Source: Paenibacillus glycinis (lineage in GTDB: Bacteria > Bacillota > Bacilli > Paenibacillales > Paenibacillaceae). From it: 64,000 nucleotides of DNA. The notes beneath the pieces were generated by a model that worked only from the letters and a program-made list of their open reading frames with translations, made no database searches and was not told the origin of the DNA. The stretch is taken from the NCBI RefSeq assembly GCF_009909185.1, contig NZ_JAAAMV010000007.1:186001-250000 (forward strand), read 5' to 3'. Positions within the stretch are counted from its first letter, which is position 1; every line of letters begins with the position of its first letter. Positions 53,772 to 62,519 of this stretch are shown in pieces. A program made the position numbers and the translations under genes.

Positions 53772-54734
53772 CTACCCTGCCGCCGCGGCTTCCATTAATC
53801 CTTTGATATACCCGACGCCATAGAGTCTGCCCAGCAGCTCGTAGCCCGGATTGTCGTTATTCTCGCCGGCCATCGTCGGCACGTGATCCGGCCGCGCGGG
53901 TCCGGCGTACCCGACCTCGTAATACGTCCTCATCGCTTCGAGCATGTTCGTCTTTCCGTCGTCATGGAAGGTTTCCTCGAACTTCTCCGGCGTGCCGCGC
54001 ACGTCCCGGAAATGGACGAAGAACAATTTGTCCTGCTTGGCGAACTCGCGGATGGCCCGCGGTATGTCGTCCCCGGCCGTCGCGAGCGTCCCCTGGCAGA
54101 GCGTGATGCCATTGTATGCGCTCGGCACCAGATCGATCGCGCGCTGCAGCGCGGCCGCGCTCCGCAGGATGCGGGAGACGCCGCGGATCGGCGTGATCGG
54201 CGGGTCGTCCGGATGCAGCGCCAGCCTGACCTTGGCTTCCTCCGCGACCGGCACGATCCGTTCCATGAAATAGTGCAGGTTCTCCCACAGCCGCTCCTCC
54301 GTCACGATGCCCGCCTCCGTCAGCGGCGCGTCCTTCATCAGGCTGTGATCGTAGCTGGAGACGAGCGCGCCGCCCCGCGTGTTCGTCGTCGTCGACGTGC
54401 GGAACCAGTTGAACTGGGCCATGAAATTGTAGCAGAGCACCGGGATGCCGGCCGCCCCCATGTTGATCAAGAACTTCTGGAAGGTCTCGATCTCTTCCTC
54501 GCGTCCCGGCGTGCCTAGCTTGATGTGATTGCTGGGCGGCATCGACTCGATGACCGACAGCGTCAGCCCATGGTCCGCATACCGCTGCTTCATCCGGATC
54601 AGCGGCATCAGGTCCCAAGGCTTCTCGGTCTTCTCCTCCCAAGGCAGGCCTCCGACGGCGTGATTGACGTTCATCTGCTTCGCGAGCTGCCACAACTGGG
54701 ACGGCTGGGAAGAGAAAAATTCCGCAAGCTGCAT
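53772..54734 (-). CDS. uxuA: Mannonate dehydratase family protein
   Basis: This 320-residue UxuA-type TIM-barrel metalloenzyme dehydrates D-mannonate to 2-keto-3-deoxygluconate in glucuronate catabolism. Family features are the VIESMPPSNHIKLG stretch, CYNFMAQFNWFRTS, the metal-binding LHPDDPP, LCQGTLATAG and FFVHFRDVRGTPEKFEETFHDDG. It is near the short end of the family range. The ATG at 54734 has AGGAG 8 bases upstream. It is the last gene of the operon after the importer's binding protein. This indicates that the importer carries a glucuronate-containing sugar or a related acid. Confidence 0.9.
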   Translation of the reverse strand: MQLAEFFSSQPSQLWQLAKQMNVNHAVGGLPWEEKTEKPWDLMPLIRMKQRYADHGLTLSVIESMPPSNHIKLGTPGREEEIETFQKFLINMGAAGIPVLCYNFMAQFNWFRTSTTTNTRGGALVSSYDHSLMKDAPLTEAGIVTEERLWENLHYFMERIVPVAEEAKVRLALHPDDPPITPIRGVSRILRSAAALQRAIDLVPSAYNGITLCQGTLATAGDDIPRAIREFAKQDKLFFVHFRDVRGTPEKFEETFHDDGKTNMLEAMRTYYEVGYAGPARPDHVPTMAGENNDNPGYELLGRLYGVGYIKGLMEAAAAG

Positions 54735-54775
54735 GCATGCTGCTCCTCTCGTTAAGGGTTCGTTCTATGCTTAGA

Positions 54776-54815
54776 GGATGGACGGCAGCGCCGAACCGCG
54801 CGCTGCCGTCCATCC
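54776..54815 (-). terminator. Strong intercistronic hairpin between binding protein and uxuA
   Basis: GGATGGACGGCAGCG (54776-54790) and CGCTGCCGTCCATCC (54801-54815) form a perfect 15-bp stem. No T-run follows on either strand, so it may act as an RNA-stabilising or pausing element for the upstream binding-protein message. Confidence 0.55.
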
Positions 54816-54855
54816 CCGGCCCGTCGGTTATGCCCGGATTCGGCGCCCGCCGCGC

Positions 54856-56205
54856 CTAGGATCCGGCCTTCGCCGCCAGCTCCGTGCCCATCTTATTGAT
54901 CTTGTCATAGGCGTCCTCGATGGATTGCTGCCCGTACGTGACGGCCTGCATCTCTTTATTGTACGTGTCCACCCATTCCGAGAAGCCGGCCGCGGCCGAA
55001 TAGAACGGCAGCGCCTTCTCGACCGACAGGTCGTAGATTTCTTTGCCCAGCTTGTCCTTCTCCGCCAGCGTCGGCTCCAGGTCCTTGTAGATGTCCGGAT
55101 TGATCGGAATGCCGCGCGTCAGCCCGAGCGTCTTGCCGGCTTCCTTGTCCGTGATGAACCAGCGCAGGAACCGCTTGGCCTCGTCCTTGTGCTTGGAATT
55201 GGCGCTGACGCTCAGGAAGATGGTCGATTGCGCCCAGCCGCCCCCGGATGGACCGGTCGGCATGTTCACGACGCCCACTTTGCCGGGCATCAACTGCTCC
55301 AGCGCGCTTACCGAGCCGGTCGTCGCGCCCCGCGTCATGACCACGCCGGATGCCATCGGATCCGCCTGCGGGTCGTTCTCGAGGAAGGCGGCGCCCTTTT
55401 CCGCCGGCGGTACGATCTTGGCCTTGCGGAACTCCTCGTACGTCTTGTAGTAAGTCATGAACAAGTCCTTATCGAGCGTGAATTTCTTGCCGCCATCGGC
55501 CATGACCGGGTCTTTGCCCATCGACGTCTGATACATGTTGTAGCCGCCCCAGTCCGTCGAGTCGCCGATCGGATATTTGCCCTCCGGCAGTTTCGCGCGG
55601 GCATCCCTCGCCCATTGGAAGTACTCGTCGTACGTCCAGTTCTTCTGCGGAAGCGCAATGCCGTACTGCTCCAGCTCCGCTTTGTTGAACGCAATGCCTT
55701 GCGCGTTCTGGCTGAGCGGAATGCCGTACAGCTTGCCGCCGATCTTCAGGTTCTCCACGACATTCGGATCCACGATTCCGCTCAAGTCGATGTCGGACAG
55801 ATCCTCCAGCTGCCCTCTGGCGACGTATTCCTGAATATAAGCGGCATCCATTTGCAGCACGTCCGGAATCGTCTTGGAGGCCGCCAGCGTCGGCAGCTTC
55901 TGCCAATACGCGTCCCACGCCATGAATTCCGGCTTGAAGGCGACGCCCGCGTTCTGCTTCGCGTAGAGCGCGAGCGCGTTCTTGGTCGCTTCGTGGCGTT
56001 CGTCGGTGCCCCACCACATCATGCCGAGCGTGATCGGATCGGCTGCTTTCGTCTCGCCGCCTTCGTTGGCGCCGGCCACGTTCCCGCTGCCGCCGTCGTT
56101 GCCATTGCCGTTGCCGTTTCCTCCTCCGCTATTGCTGCAGGCCGTCGCCGCAAGCAGCAGCGTCAACCCCGTCAAGGCCAGAACCGATGATCTTTTTTTG
56201 CGCAT
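54856..56205 (-). CDS. Sugar ABC transporter substrate-binding lipoprotein
   Basis: This 449-residue family 1 solute-binding protein has a lipoprotein signal ending in LAATAC (Cys23). A Gly/Asn-rich linker follows. The sugar-binding fold contains MMWWGTDERHEATKNALALYAKQNAGV, PDVLQMDAAYIQEYVARGQLEDLSD and SANSKHKDEAKRFLRWFITDKEAG. The ATG at 56205 is about 10 bases after GGGG. It is encoded after the two permeases and before mannonate dehydratase. It probably captures a uronate-containing saccharide at the cell surface. The ATPase must be encoded elsewhere. Confidence 0.93.
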   Translation of the reverse strand: MRKKRSSVLALTGLTLLLAATACSNSGGGNGNGNGNDGGSGNVAGANEGGETKAADPITLGMMWWGTDERHEATKNALALYAKQNAGVAFKPEFMAWDAYWQKLPTLAASKTIPDVLQMDAAYIQEYVARGQLEDLSDIDLSGIVDPNVVENLKIGGKLYGIPLSQNAQGIAFNKAELEQYGIALPQKNWTYDEYFQWARDARAKLPEGKYPIGDSTDWGGYNMYQTSMGKDPVMADGGKKFTLDKDLFMTYYKTYEEFRKAKIVPPAEKGAAFLENDPQADPMASGVVMTRGATTGSVSALEQLMPGKVGVVNMPTGPSGGGWAQSTIFLSVSANSKHKDEAKRFLRWFITDKEAGKTLGLTRGIPINPDIYKDLEPTLAEKDKLGKEIYDLSVEKALPFYSAAAGFSEWVDTYNKEMQAVTYGQQSIEDAYDKINKMGTELAAKAGS

Positions 56206-56242
56206 AACTCGCAATCCCCTCTCGAATTCGATTCATGATTCG

Positions 56243-57073
56243 CTACCCTTTCAGACCGGTCGTGGCGATCCCTTCGACGAAGTACTTCTGGGCGAACAGA
56301 AAGATGATGACGGAAGGCGTGATGGACAGCAAGGACATCGCGAGCAGCTGTCCCCATTGAATGTCGAACTGGTCGATGAACATGCGCAGCGCGAGCCCCA
56401 CGGTAAATTTGTCGACGGAGCTGATGTACAGCACCTGCGCGAAGAAATCGTCCCAGCTCCAGATGAAGGTGAAGATCGCGACCGTGACGAGCGCGGGCTT
56501 GATCAGCGGCAGGATGATCCGAAAGAATATGCCGTACACGGACGTGCCGTCGATCTTGGCCGCTTCGTCCAGATCGCGCGGGATGCCGCGGATGAATTGC
56601 ACGAGCAGGAAGACGAAGAACGCGCCGCCGCCGAAGAAATGCGGCAGCACCAGCGGCACGTAGCTGTCGACCCAGCCGAGCTTGTTGAACAGGATATACT
56701 GCGGCACCACCGTCACCTGGCCGGGCAGCATCATCGTCAGCAGCAGGATCAAGAACCAGAACGCGCGAAGCTTGAACTGCAGCCGGCTGAACCCGTACGC
56801 CACGAGCGCCGCCGTGAACACGCCGCCGGCGACGTTGCCGAGCTCCATCAGGAGCGTGTTGCCGAAGAAATGCGCGAAGGTGTAGTCGCCGGAGAAATGC
56901 CAGCCCTTGCTATAGTTCTCCCACATCGGCGTCGAAGGCCAGATCGTGGGCAGCCCGAGCTCGACCGTCTTCTTCAAGGAAGCGCCGACCCACCAGATGA
57001 CCGGGTACAGCATGAGGAGCGAGAAGACGGTCAAGAACAAATGGTTGGACAGCTTGCCCCGCAGCGTGGTCAT
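56243..57073 (-). CDS. Carbohydrate ABC transporter permease (MalG type)
   Basis: This 276-residue six-helix permease has the EAA loop PRDLDEAAKIDGTSVYGIFFRIILPLIKPALVT and the C-terminal KYFVEGIATTGLKG typical of MalG-like subunits. Its ATG at 57073 overlaps the stop of the other permease (ATGA), with GGGGGGAAGG upstream, so the two are coupled. It forms the channel with the permease at 57070-58032. Confidence 0.94.
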   Translation of the reverse strand: MTTLRGKLSNHLFLTVFSLLMLYPVIWWVGASLKKTVELGLPTIWPSTPMWENYSKGWHFSGDYTFAHFFGNTLLMELGNVAGGVFTAALVAYGFSRLQFKLRAFWFLILLLTMMLPGQVTVVPQYILFNKLGWVDSYVPLVLPHFFGGGAFFVFLLVQFIRGIPRDLDEAAKIDGTSVYGIFFRIILPLIKPALVTVAIFTFIWSWDDFFAQVLYISSVDKFTVGLALRMFIDQFDIQWGQLLAMSLLSITPSVIIFLFAQKYFVEGIATTGLKG

Positions 57074-58032
57074 TTGGCCTTCCCCCCATCCGACTCGTAG
57101 AATACCCAGTAGCGCGAGGCCAGGAAATTCAGGACGGTCAGCGCGGCCACGATGCCGAGCAGGATCCAGGCGAGCGCGGACGCGTAGCCCATCTGGTAAT
57201 GTTTGAACGCTTTGTCGTAGAGGAACAGCGCGTAGACGTACGTCGAATTGATCGGACCGCCCTTGGTGATGATGAAGGCCGAGGTAAAGGTCTGGAACGA
57301 GCCGATGACGCCGAGCACCAGGTTGAAGAACATGACGGGCGAGAGCATGGGAAGCGTGATGCGGACGAATTTGCGGAAGCGCCCGGCCCCGTCCACCGAG
57401 GCGGATTCGTACAGCTCTTGCGGAATTTGCTTGAGCCCCGCCAGGAAGATGACCATCGTCGAGCCGAACTGCCACGTATTGAGCAGAATCAGCGTCCCGA
57501 GCGACGTATCCGGATTCGTGATCCAGCCGACGCCTTGAATGCCGAACCAGGCCAGCACTTGGTTCACGTACCCGTCCAGGCCGAACATGTTGCGCCAAAG
57601 CGCGGCCACCGCGATGCTGCCTCCGATCAGCGACGGAAAGTAGATCGCCGTCCGGTAGAGGTTCATCCCCCGAATGTTCCTGGAGAGGGCGATCGCGACC
57701 ATCAGCGAGAAGAACAGCTTCAACGGAACCGAGATCAGCACGAAGACGAACGTCACGCTCAGCGATTTGGTGAAGGTCGCGTCATTGGAGAATATGTTGG
57801 CGTAATTGGACGTTCCGGTCCAGACGGGCGCTTCCAGCAGCGAATAGTCCGTGAAGGACAAGTAGAAAGATTGCGCGATGGGCCATAGCGTCAGCAGAAA
57901 AAATCCGAGCAGCCACGGGGAAATGAACAGATAACCGGCTAAATTGGTTTCTCCCTTGTTCTTGCGCTTTCTGCCGGGAGCTTTTACTGCCTCTGCGTAG
58001 CCTGCCTGCGATAACGGTTCAGCAGTACCCAT
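57070..58032 (-). CDS. Carbohydrate ABC transporter permease (MalF type)
   Basis: This 320-residue permease has a short basic N-terminus, the first span in LAGYLFISPWLLGFFLLTLWPIAQSFYLSFTDY, and the EAA loop PQELYESASVDGAGRFRKFVRITLPMLSPV. It is the first gene of the importer operon. GAGGAGG precedes the ATG at 58032. The promoter and a CcpA site lie 60-120 bases upstream, so it is probably repressed when a preferred sugar is present. Confidence 0.95.
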   Translation of the reverse strand: MGTAEPLSQAGYAEAVKAPGRKRKNKGETNLAGYLFISPWLLGFFLLTLWPIAQSFYLSFTDYSLLEAPVWTGTSNYANIFSNDATFTKSLSVTFVFVLISVPLKLFFSLMVAIALSRNIRGMNLYRTAIYFPSLIGGSIAVAALWRNMFGLDGYVNQVLAWFGIQGVGWITNPDTSLGTLILLNTWQFGSTMVIFLAGLKQIPQELYESASVDGAGRFRKFVRITLPMLSPVMFFNLVLGVIGSFQTFTSAFIITKGGPINSTYVYALFLYDKAFKHYQMGYASALAWILLGIVAALTVLNFLASRYWVFYESDGGKAK

Positions 58033-58092
58033 GTATCTCCTCCTCAGGGCGTTGTCGTGGTCGATGCGCGTGTGGACGCTTCTTTACTTTAT

Positions 58093-58152
58093 CGAAAGCG
58101 GTTACAAGCGGGTAGGCGACGAAATTATGAAATGGTTGGATTATTTTAACAA
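58093..58152 (-). promoter_or_regulatory. Promoter of the sugar-acid importer operon with downstream cre
   Basis: The gap 58033-58346 holds no gene. On the minus strand TTGTTA (58152-58147) and CATAAT (58129-58124) are spaced by 17 bases, giving a start near 58117. The cre-like CGAAAGCGGTTACA (58093-58106 on the plus strand) matches the CcpA consensus at 13 of 14 positions. It lies at about +11 to +24, so bound CcpA would block elongation. Confidence 0.6.
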
Positions 58153-58346
58153 TCTGCCCGTCGACGGTTTCTATTCGCTGCGGTCGGCCGGATAGGGGGG
58201 ACATAATTATGCGGGAGCCGGAAAAGGCCTTAAGAATGTCGCATCGACAAATGTCCGCCCGTCCCTAACAATAGACTCGAGAGCCGGCCGCATCCGGCCG
58301 ATGAACGCGCCAACGCCGACTATACTTTGCGAAAGAGGTGCTCCGC

Positions 58347-59255
58347 ATGAAATTCGACAATCCCGAGGATATCGTCCAGCTTACGCCGCATTGGCAAGGG
58401 GAGCGGTTCCCGAACGGCCGCCCGAAGGTGCCCGAGGACGTGCTGCGCCGCATGCGCAAGATCACCCTGGAGGAAGCCTGGGGTCCGCTCTGGAACAGGG
58501 GCTATGCCTTTCAATTCGAGGGCGATCTCAAGATCGTCCATCCGGACAACATCATGGTCGGCCGGGCGGTTACGGCCGTCCTGGTGCCCAAACGCCCCGA
58601 TCTGCACGAGACGCTGCTGAGCTACGGCCACGAGCAGGAAGGCCGCAAGGGCTTCTTCAACCAGTGGGTGATCGATTCGCTCACGGAGGACGACGTCGCC
58701 GTCATCGACATGTTCGACAAGGTCCATCTGGGCACGTACGTGGGCGGCAACCTGTCCACGGCGATATCGACCCGTACCAAACGGGGAGGCGCGGTCATCT
58801 GGGGCGGCATTCGGGACAATCAGCAGGTGGCCGGGATCGAGAACATCAATATCTATTACCGGGGAAGCGACCCGACCGCCATCGCGGACGTCACGATGGT
58901 GGGCATGAACGTGCCGACGCGCATCGGGCGGGCGATCTGCCTGCCCGGCGACGTCGTGCTCGGCACCCCCTCCGGCGTCATCTTCATCCCGCCCCACCTC
59001 GCGGAGCTCACGGTCGCGCAGGCGGAGAAATCCCAGGTGCGGGACGTCTTCGGCTTCGTCCGCCTCAAGGAAGGCGTCTACTCCACGGCCCAGATCGACG
59101 CCGCCTGGAATTCGGCCTTGTGGAACGACTTCGTCGCCTGGTTTCGCGACGATCCGGCCGCGAAGGATTATCGGCATTTGACGTGGGAGAAAGAGCTCGA
59201 GGAAGCCGCAAAGTCGGACGACGGCGGCGATCGTCGGCATGACGTGCGGCTGTAA
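58347..59255 (+). CDS. RraA-family protein, probable aldolase-type enzyme
   Basis: The ATG at 58347 has AGAGG 8 bases upstream; the product is 302 residues. The RraA/HMG-aldolase fold is evident from GRAVTAVLV, GGNLSTAISTRTKRGGAVIWGGIRDNQQ, with the substrate-binding Arg and metal-binding Asp in IRD, and from GDVVLGTPSGVIFIPPHLAE. RraA itself is near 160 residues. The longer members are typically metal-dependent pyruvate aldolases or related lyases in sugar-acid degradation. The gene is divergent from the importer operon. It may cleave a keto-deoxy acid produced by the dehydratases of this island. Confidence 0.85.
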   Translation: MKFDNPEDIVQLTPHWQGERFPNGRPKVPEDVLRRMRKITLEEAWGPLWNRGYAFQFEGDLKIVHPDNIMVGRAVTAVLVPKRPDLHETLLSYGHEQEGRKGFFNQWVIDSLTEDDVAVIDMFDKVHLGTYVGGNLSTAISTRTKRGGAVIWGGIRDNQQVAGIENINIYYRGSDPTAIADVTMVGMNVPTRIGRAICLPGDVVLGTPSGVIFIPPHLAELTVAQAEKSQVRDVFGFVRLKEGVYSTAQIDAAWNSALWNDFVAWFRDDPAAKDYRHLTWEKELEEAAKSDDGGDRRHDVRL

Positions 59256-59272
59256 CAGCCTTTCCGCAAACA

Positions 59273-59326
59273 ACGAAAAAAGGACTTTGGACGAACGGCC
59301 CGGCCGCTTCCAAAGTCCTTTTCGCT
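59273..59326. terminator. Bidirectional terminator between the RraA-like and AraC genes
   Basis: AAAAGGACTTTGGA (59279-59292) and TCCAAAGTCCTTTT (59310-59323) form a perfect 14-bp stem. Runs of A on the left and T on the right serve both convergent transcripts, and the minus-strand direction has the better T-run. Confidence 0.88.
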
Positions 59327-59331
59327 TGGCG

Positions 59332-60501
59332 TTATTTGCCGACGGATTCCCGGTAATCCGTCGGGGACAAGCCGACCTTGCGCTTGAAGATCTGACTGAA
59401 GTACCGCGGGTCTTGATACCCTACCTGCTCGGCGACCTCGTAATTTTTGTAATGCGTGCTGCACAGCAGCTTCTTGGCGTTCTCGATCCGGATGTGGGTC
59501 AGATGCTCGATGAAGGTTTTGCCGGTATTCAGCTTGAAGAGCAGGCTCAAGTAGGTCGGGGTCATATACACCTTCCGCGCCGCGCTTTGCAGCGATACCG
59601 CCTGGTATTCCTGCTCCATGTGATGGATCGTTTTCTTGATGATGCTGCGATGGCTCTCCTTCTGGTCGGGCAGCATGGCGCCTCTCACGCCGACGAAGAA
59701 ATGGCTGACGTACGCCTTGATCTCCTCCAGCGTCTGCATCTTGACGATCGACATGACCTCGCATTTATTGCAAGCGCTGTCATAATTGGCGCCGGCAAGC
59801 AGCTTCTTCTCCGAACCGATCAGCAGGCGGGCCGTCAATTCGTACATCGCCTGAATATCGATCGGTCCTTGCGCGAGCAAGGCTTGATAGAAGGCCTCGA
59901 CGGCTTCTTCGATATCGGCGTCCGCGTCCGCCGCTTTCAAGGCGTCATGGAGCTCCTTCTCCATGTCCGCCGGGTAGTCGCCGAGCGCGGCGTACGGGGG
60001 AAGCTCGCCGTAGTGGATGATTTTGCCCGTTCCGCGGTAAAATTTGTTTTGCAGCGCGCGGGCGGCCTGCCCGTACGATTGATGGACGTCGCGCAGGCGG
60101 CTGCAGGGATTGCCGACGCCGACGTTGATCGGCTGGCCGAAGCGCTGGCTCAGCATGCTCTGAACGGCCGCCAAATGCCCGGCGGATACCCACGAGAACA
60201 GCAGGCCGATCCGGTTCCGGTCGTCCATGAACACGATGCTGCCGCGCATGGCCCGCTGCTGCAAATCATCCCGCATCTCCTCGGCGCGAACGATGCGCTC
60301 GTGCTCGTCGGCGCCGGAGAAAGCCGGCTCCAGCAGCGCCAGCGCCGGATAAGTGAAGTACGGATTCAAACTCAGGCAGGACAAGCCTTCTTTCACGTTC
60401 TCGCACTTCTGCTTGCGTCCCAGAACAAGATCCTGAAGAAAGCGGTCTCTCATCCACGTCAGGATGACATCGTCTTCATACAGCAGTCCTTCGCGAAGCA
60501 T
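59332..60501 (-). CDS. AraC-family transcriptional regulator
   Basis: The ATG at 60501 (AAAGGGG upstream) gives 389 residues. The N-terminal two-thirds looks like the GGDEF-like/CdaR-type regulatory region found in some AraC proteins (RGSIVFMDDRNRIGLLFSWVS). The C-terminus has two helix-turn-helix motifs (LQSAARKVYMTPTYLSLLFKLNTG, NYEVAEQVGYQDPRYFSQIFKRK). There is no receiver domain or membrane anchor. It follows the FCD-type GntR gene by 34 bases on the same strand and may be co-transcribed. It is probably an activator of the sugar-acid genes. Confidence 0.88.
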   Translation of the reverse strand: MLREGLLYEDDVILTWMRDRFLQDLVLGRKQKCENVKEGLSCLSLNPYFTYPALALLEPAFSGADEHERIVRAEEMRDDLQQRAMRGSIVFMDDRNRIGLLFSWVSAGHLAAVQSMLSQRFGQPINVGVGNPCSRLRDVHQSYGQAARALQNKFYRGTGKIIHYGELPPYAALGDYPADMEKELHDALKAADADADIEEAVEAFYQALLAQGPIDIQAMYELTARLLIGSEKKLLAGANYDSACNKCEVMSIVKMQTLEEIKAYVSHFFVGVRGAMLPDQKESHRSIIKKTIHHMEQEYQAVSLQSAARKVYMTPTYLSLLFKLNTGKTFIEHLTHIRIENAKKLLCSTHYKNYEVAEQVGYQDPRYFSQIFKRKVGLSPTDYRESVGK

Positions 60502-60535
60502 AGTCGATTTCCCCTTTATGAAAGGATGGTTGCCG

Positions 60536-61183
60536 CTATTCCAAATCGATGAGCTTGTACGCGTGCATGTGCTCGATGAACGCGGCTTCGGCCGCGTCCG
60601 CATCGCCCGAGCGCAGCGCGTCGACGAGCAGGAGATGCCACTCGGCCAGCACCTCGGTCGTATAATGGCGATTGGAGATGGCCATGAACCGCATGACTTT
60701 GGTGCGCATGTGATTCCACAGTTCCAGGATCGCTTGATTGTCGCAGCGTTTGTAGAAGAACGCATGGAAATCCATGTCCAGCTCCAGGATGCGCAGCATC
60801 TCCTTTTGCTTGTTGGCGATCTCCATCTCGCCGATGACGCGATGCAGGTAAGCATAGTCCTCTTCCGTCAGCAACGGCATCGACTGACGAACCGCGAACC
60901 CCTCGATAATCTCGCGGAGGACGAAGATGTCCTTGATCTCCTTGGCGGTGATCGTGGAGACGACCGAGCCTTTGTTCGGAATGCCGGTGATCAGGCCCTC
61001 CTGCTTCAACCGTTCCAACGCCTCGCGCACGGGCGCTTGGCTGATCTGGTATTTCCCCGCGATCTCCATGACGATCAGGCGGGCGCCCGGCTGAAGGATG
61101 CCGGCGAGTATGTCCCTCTTCAAGTCCGCATACACGTGTTCGCTGATGGAATTGTTCGGATAATCCGCTTGACTGCCGCTCAT
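60536..61183 (-). CDS. GntR-family regulator with FCD domain
   Basis: The ATG at 61183 gives 215 residues. A GntR winged helix spans residues 12-75 (HVYADLKRDILAGILQPGARLIV, YQISQAPVREALERLKQEGLI). An all-helical FCD domain follows, with metal-type His/Asp residues in ELDMDFHAFFYKRC, EVLAEWHLLLVDAL and FIEHMHAYKL. FCD regulators commonly bind uronates or other acids, as UxuR/ExuR and GntR relatives do. A perfect 34-bp palindrome lies between its promoter and its start. It probably represses itself and may control the neighbouring sugar-acid genes. Confidence 0.92.
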   Translation of the reverse strand: MSGSQADYPNNSISEHVYADLKRDILAGILQPGARLIVMEIAGKYQISQAPVREALERLKQEGLITGIPNKGSVVSTITAKEIKDIFVLREIIEGFAVRQSMPLLTEEDYAYLHRVIGEMEIANKQKEMLRILELDMDFHAFFYKRCDNQAILELWNHMRTKVMRFMAISNRHYTTEVLAEWHLLLVDALRSGDADAAEAAFIEHMHAYKLIDLE

Positions 61184-61200
61184 GACGTCACTGCTCCTTT

Positions 61201-61234
61201 CAACATTATCGATTATCGATAATCGATAATGTTG
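61201..61234. promoter_or_regulatory. Perfect 34-bp palindrome, probable GntR operator
   Basis: The stretch 61201-61234 equals its own reverse complement over all 34 bases and is built from repeated TTATCGAT units (CAACATTATCGATTATC in the left half). It sits just after the predicted start of the GntR transcript and 18 bases before the GntR ATG, where bound repressor would block transcription. Confidence 0.75.
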
Positions 61235-61244
61235 TGTAGCTCTT

Positions 61245-61273
61245 ATTATAGGGGTTGTTCCCCCCTGCCACAA
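61245..61273 (-). promoter_or_regulatory. Promoter of the FCD-type GntR gene
   Basis: On the minus strand TTGTGG (61273-61268) and TATAAT (61250-61245) are spaced by 17 bases. The start near 61238 lies at the edge of the 34-bp palindrome. Confidence 0.65.
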
Positions 61274-61423
61274 CCGTTTTTATTGTAGAAATTTGTCATC
61301 GCAAGTGCCCTTGTCGTCGAACGCTTGGGGGGATTGGTTTGCGTTCACTGTTGGCAGACAGGGAATGCGGCATTCGACCTTCGGTCGCTTTATGCATTGC
61401 TTTTCGCTCTCTCAAAACAACGA

Positions 61424-61463
61424 AAAAGGAGACCTGTCCGCGACTGCGGACAGGTCTCCTTTT
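61424..61463 (-). terminator. Long intrinsic terminator after the SDR gene
   Basis: An 18-bp perfect stem (61424-61441 with 61446-61463) around a GACT loop is followed on the minus strand by TTTTTCGTT. The gene-free stretch 61274-61423 next to it shows nothing else. Confidence 0.88.
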
Positions 61464-61546
61464 CCTTCTGCGGCAACAGCTGCGCGATCCGGGGAACCGA
61501 TGGACATTATTTCTTCCGATCGTCATTGTTCAAACGGACACCGTTC

Positions 61547-62302
61547 TTAAAGCAAATGTCCGCCGGACACTTCAATGTCCTGCGCCGTAACCCAGCTGAA
61601 ATCATCGGACAATAAGTTTACGATGACCTTCGAAATATCTTCGGGTTGGCCGATTCTGCCGAATACGGATTGCTCCGCCAGCGGCTTGATGAATTCAGGA
61701 TATTTATCGAATGCGCCATCGCCAAAGTTGCTGTGCGTAGGACCGGGAGAAACGGCGTTGACCCGAATTCGGCGAGGGGCAAGCTCTTTGGCGATGTAGC
61801 GGGTCCAGGCGGAGAATGCGGCTTTTAACGAGCCGTAGGCGGAGTATCCCGGGAAGGATTGGTTCTTGGATGAACTCGTCGTATTTACGATGGCTCCGGC
61901 ATCATTCATGAATCCGACAAGCTTTTGCGTTAAGAAAATCGGACCTTTGAAGTTCGTATTAAGAATATTATCGAAGTATTCCTCGCTCATTTCAGTGAAC
62001 ATCATTGGCCCGCCGATGCCGCCATTATTAACTAAGTAATCAAAAGTCGTTCTGTTCCAAATTTCCCCGAGGCCCTTTTTCACATCCAGAACGAAGCCTT
62101 CGAATGCTGGGATTCGAGTCAAATCCAGCTTCAGTGCTAATGCCCGAACTCCCGTATTCTTCTCAATTTCCTCGACGACTGCTTCCGCTCGGTCCTTATA
62201 GGAGTTGTATGTGAGAATGACGCTTATTCCGCGCTTGCCAAGCTCAAGGGCCGTCGCTTTTCCAATGCCGTTACTTCCGCCTGTTACTAATGCAATTTTC
62301 AT
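61547..62302 (-). CDS. Short-chain dehydrogenase/reductase
   Basis: This 251-residue classical SDR has TGGSNGIG at residues 8-15, the NNGG loop near 92-95, the catalytic Ser in NTTSSSKN and the Tyr/Lys pair in YGSLK, followed by VNAVSPGPTHSNF. It ends with the family-typical DIEVSGGHLL. AAAGGAG precedes the ATG at 62302. The substrate is unknown; NAD(P)-dependent reduction of a small carbonyl compound is likely. It is divergent from an AraC regulator, a frequent pairing for inducible SDRs. Confidence 0.94.
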   Translation of the reverse strand: MKIALVTGGSNGIGKATALELGKRGISVILTYNSYKDRAEAVVEEIEKNTGVRALALKLDLTRIPAFEGFVLDVKKGLGEIWNRTTFDYLVNNGGIGGPMMFTEMSEEYFDNILNTNFKGPIFLTQKLVGFMNDAGAIVNTTSSSKNQSFPGYSAYGSLKAAFSAWTRYIAKELAPRRIRVNAVSPGPTHSNFGDGAFDKYPEFIKPLAEQSVFGRIGQPEDISKVIVNLLSDDFSWVTAQDIEVSGGHLL

Positions 62303-62519
62303 AAGATCTCTCCTTTTTTGTGTTCGTTCTGGATTCCATTTTAGCCGCGTCTGCCGTAACAAAATAGATCTATTCATGCCTTATGATTGCCTAAAAGCAC
62401 CATAGATCCTTTCGAATAAAGCGGATTATCCTGTAGATATGCCATAAGAAGAGCCTAATAATGCCGGAATAACTCAGGGTGGTGTTGAGGAAAATGAGGT
62501 CGTGTAATAAAATAAGCGT

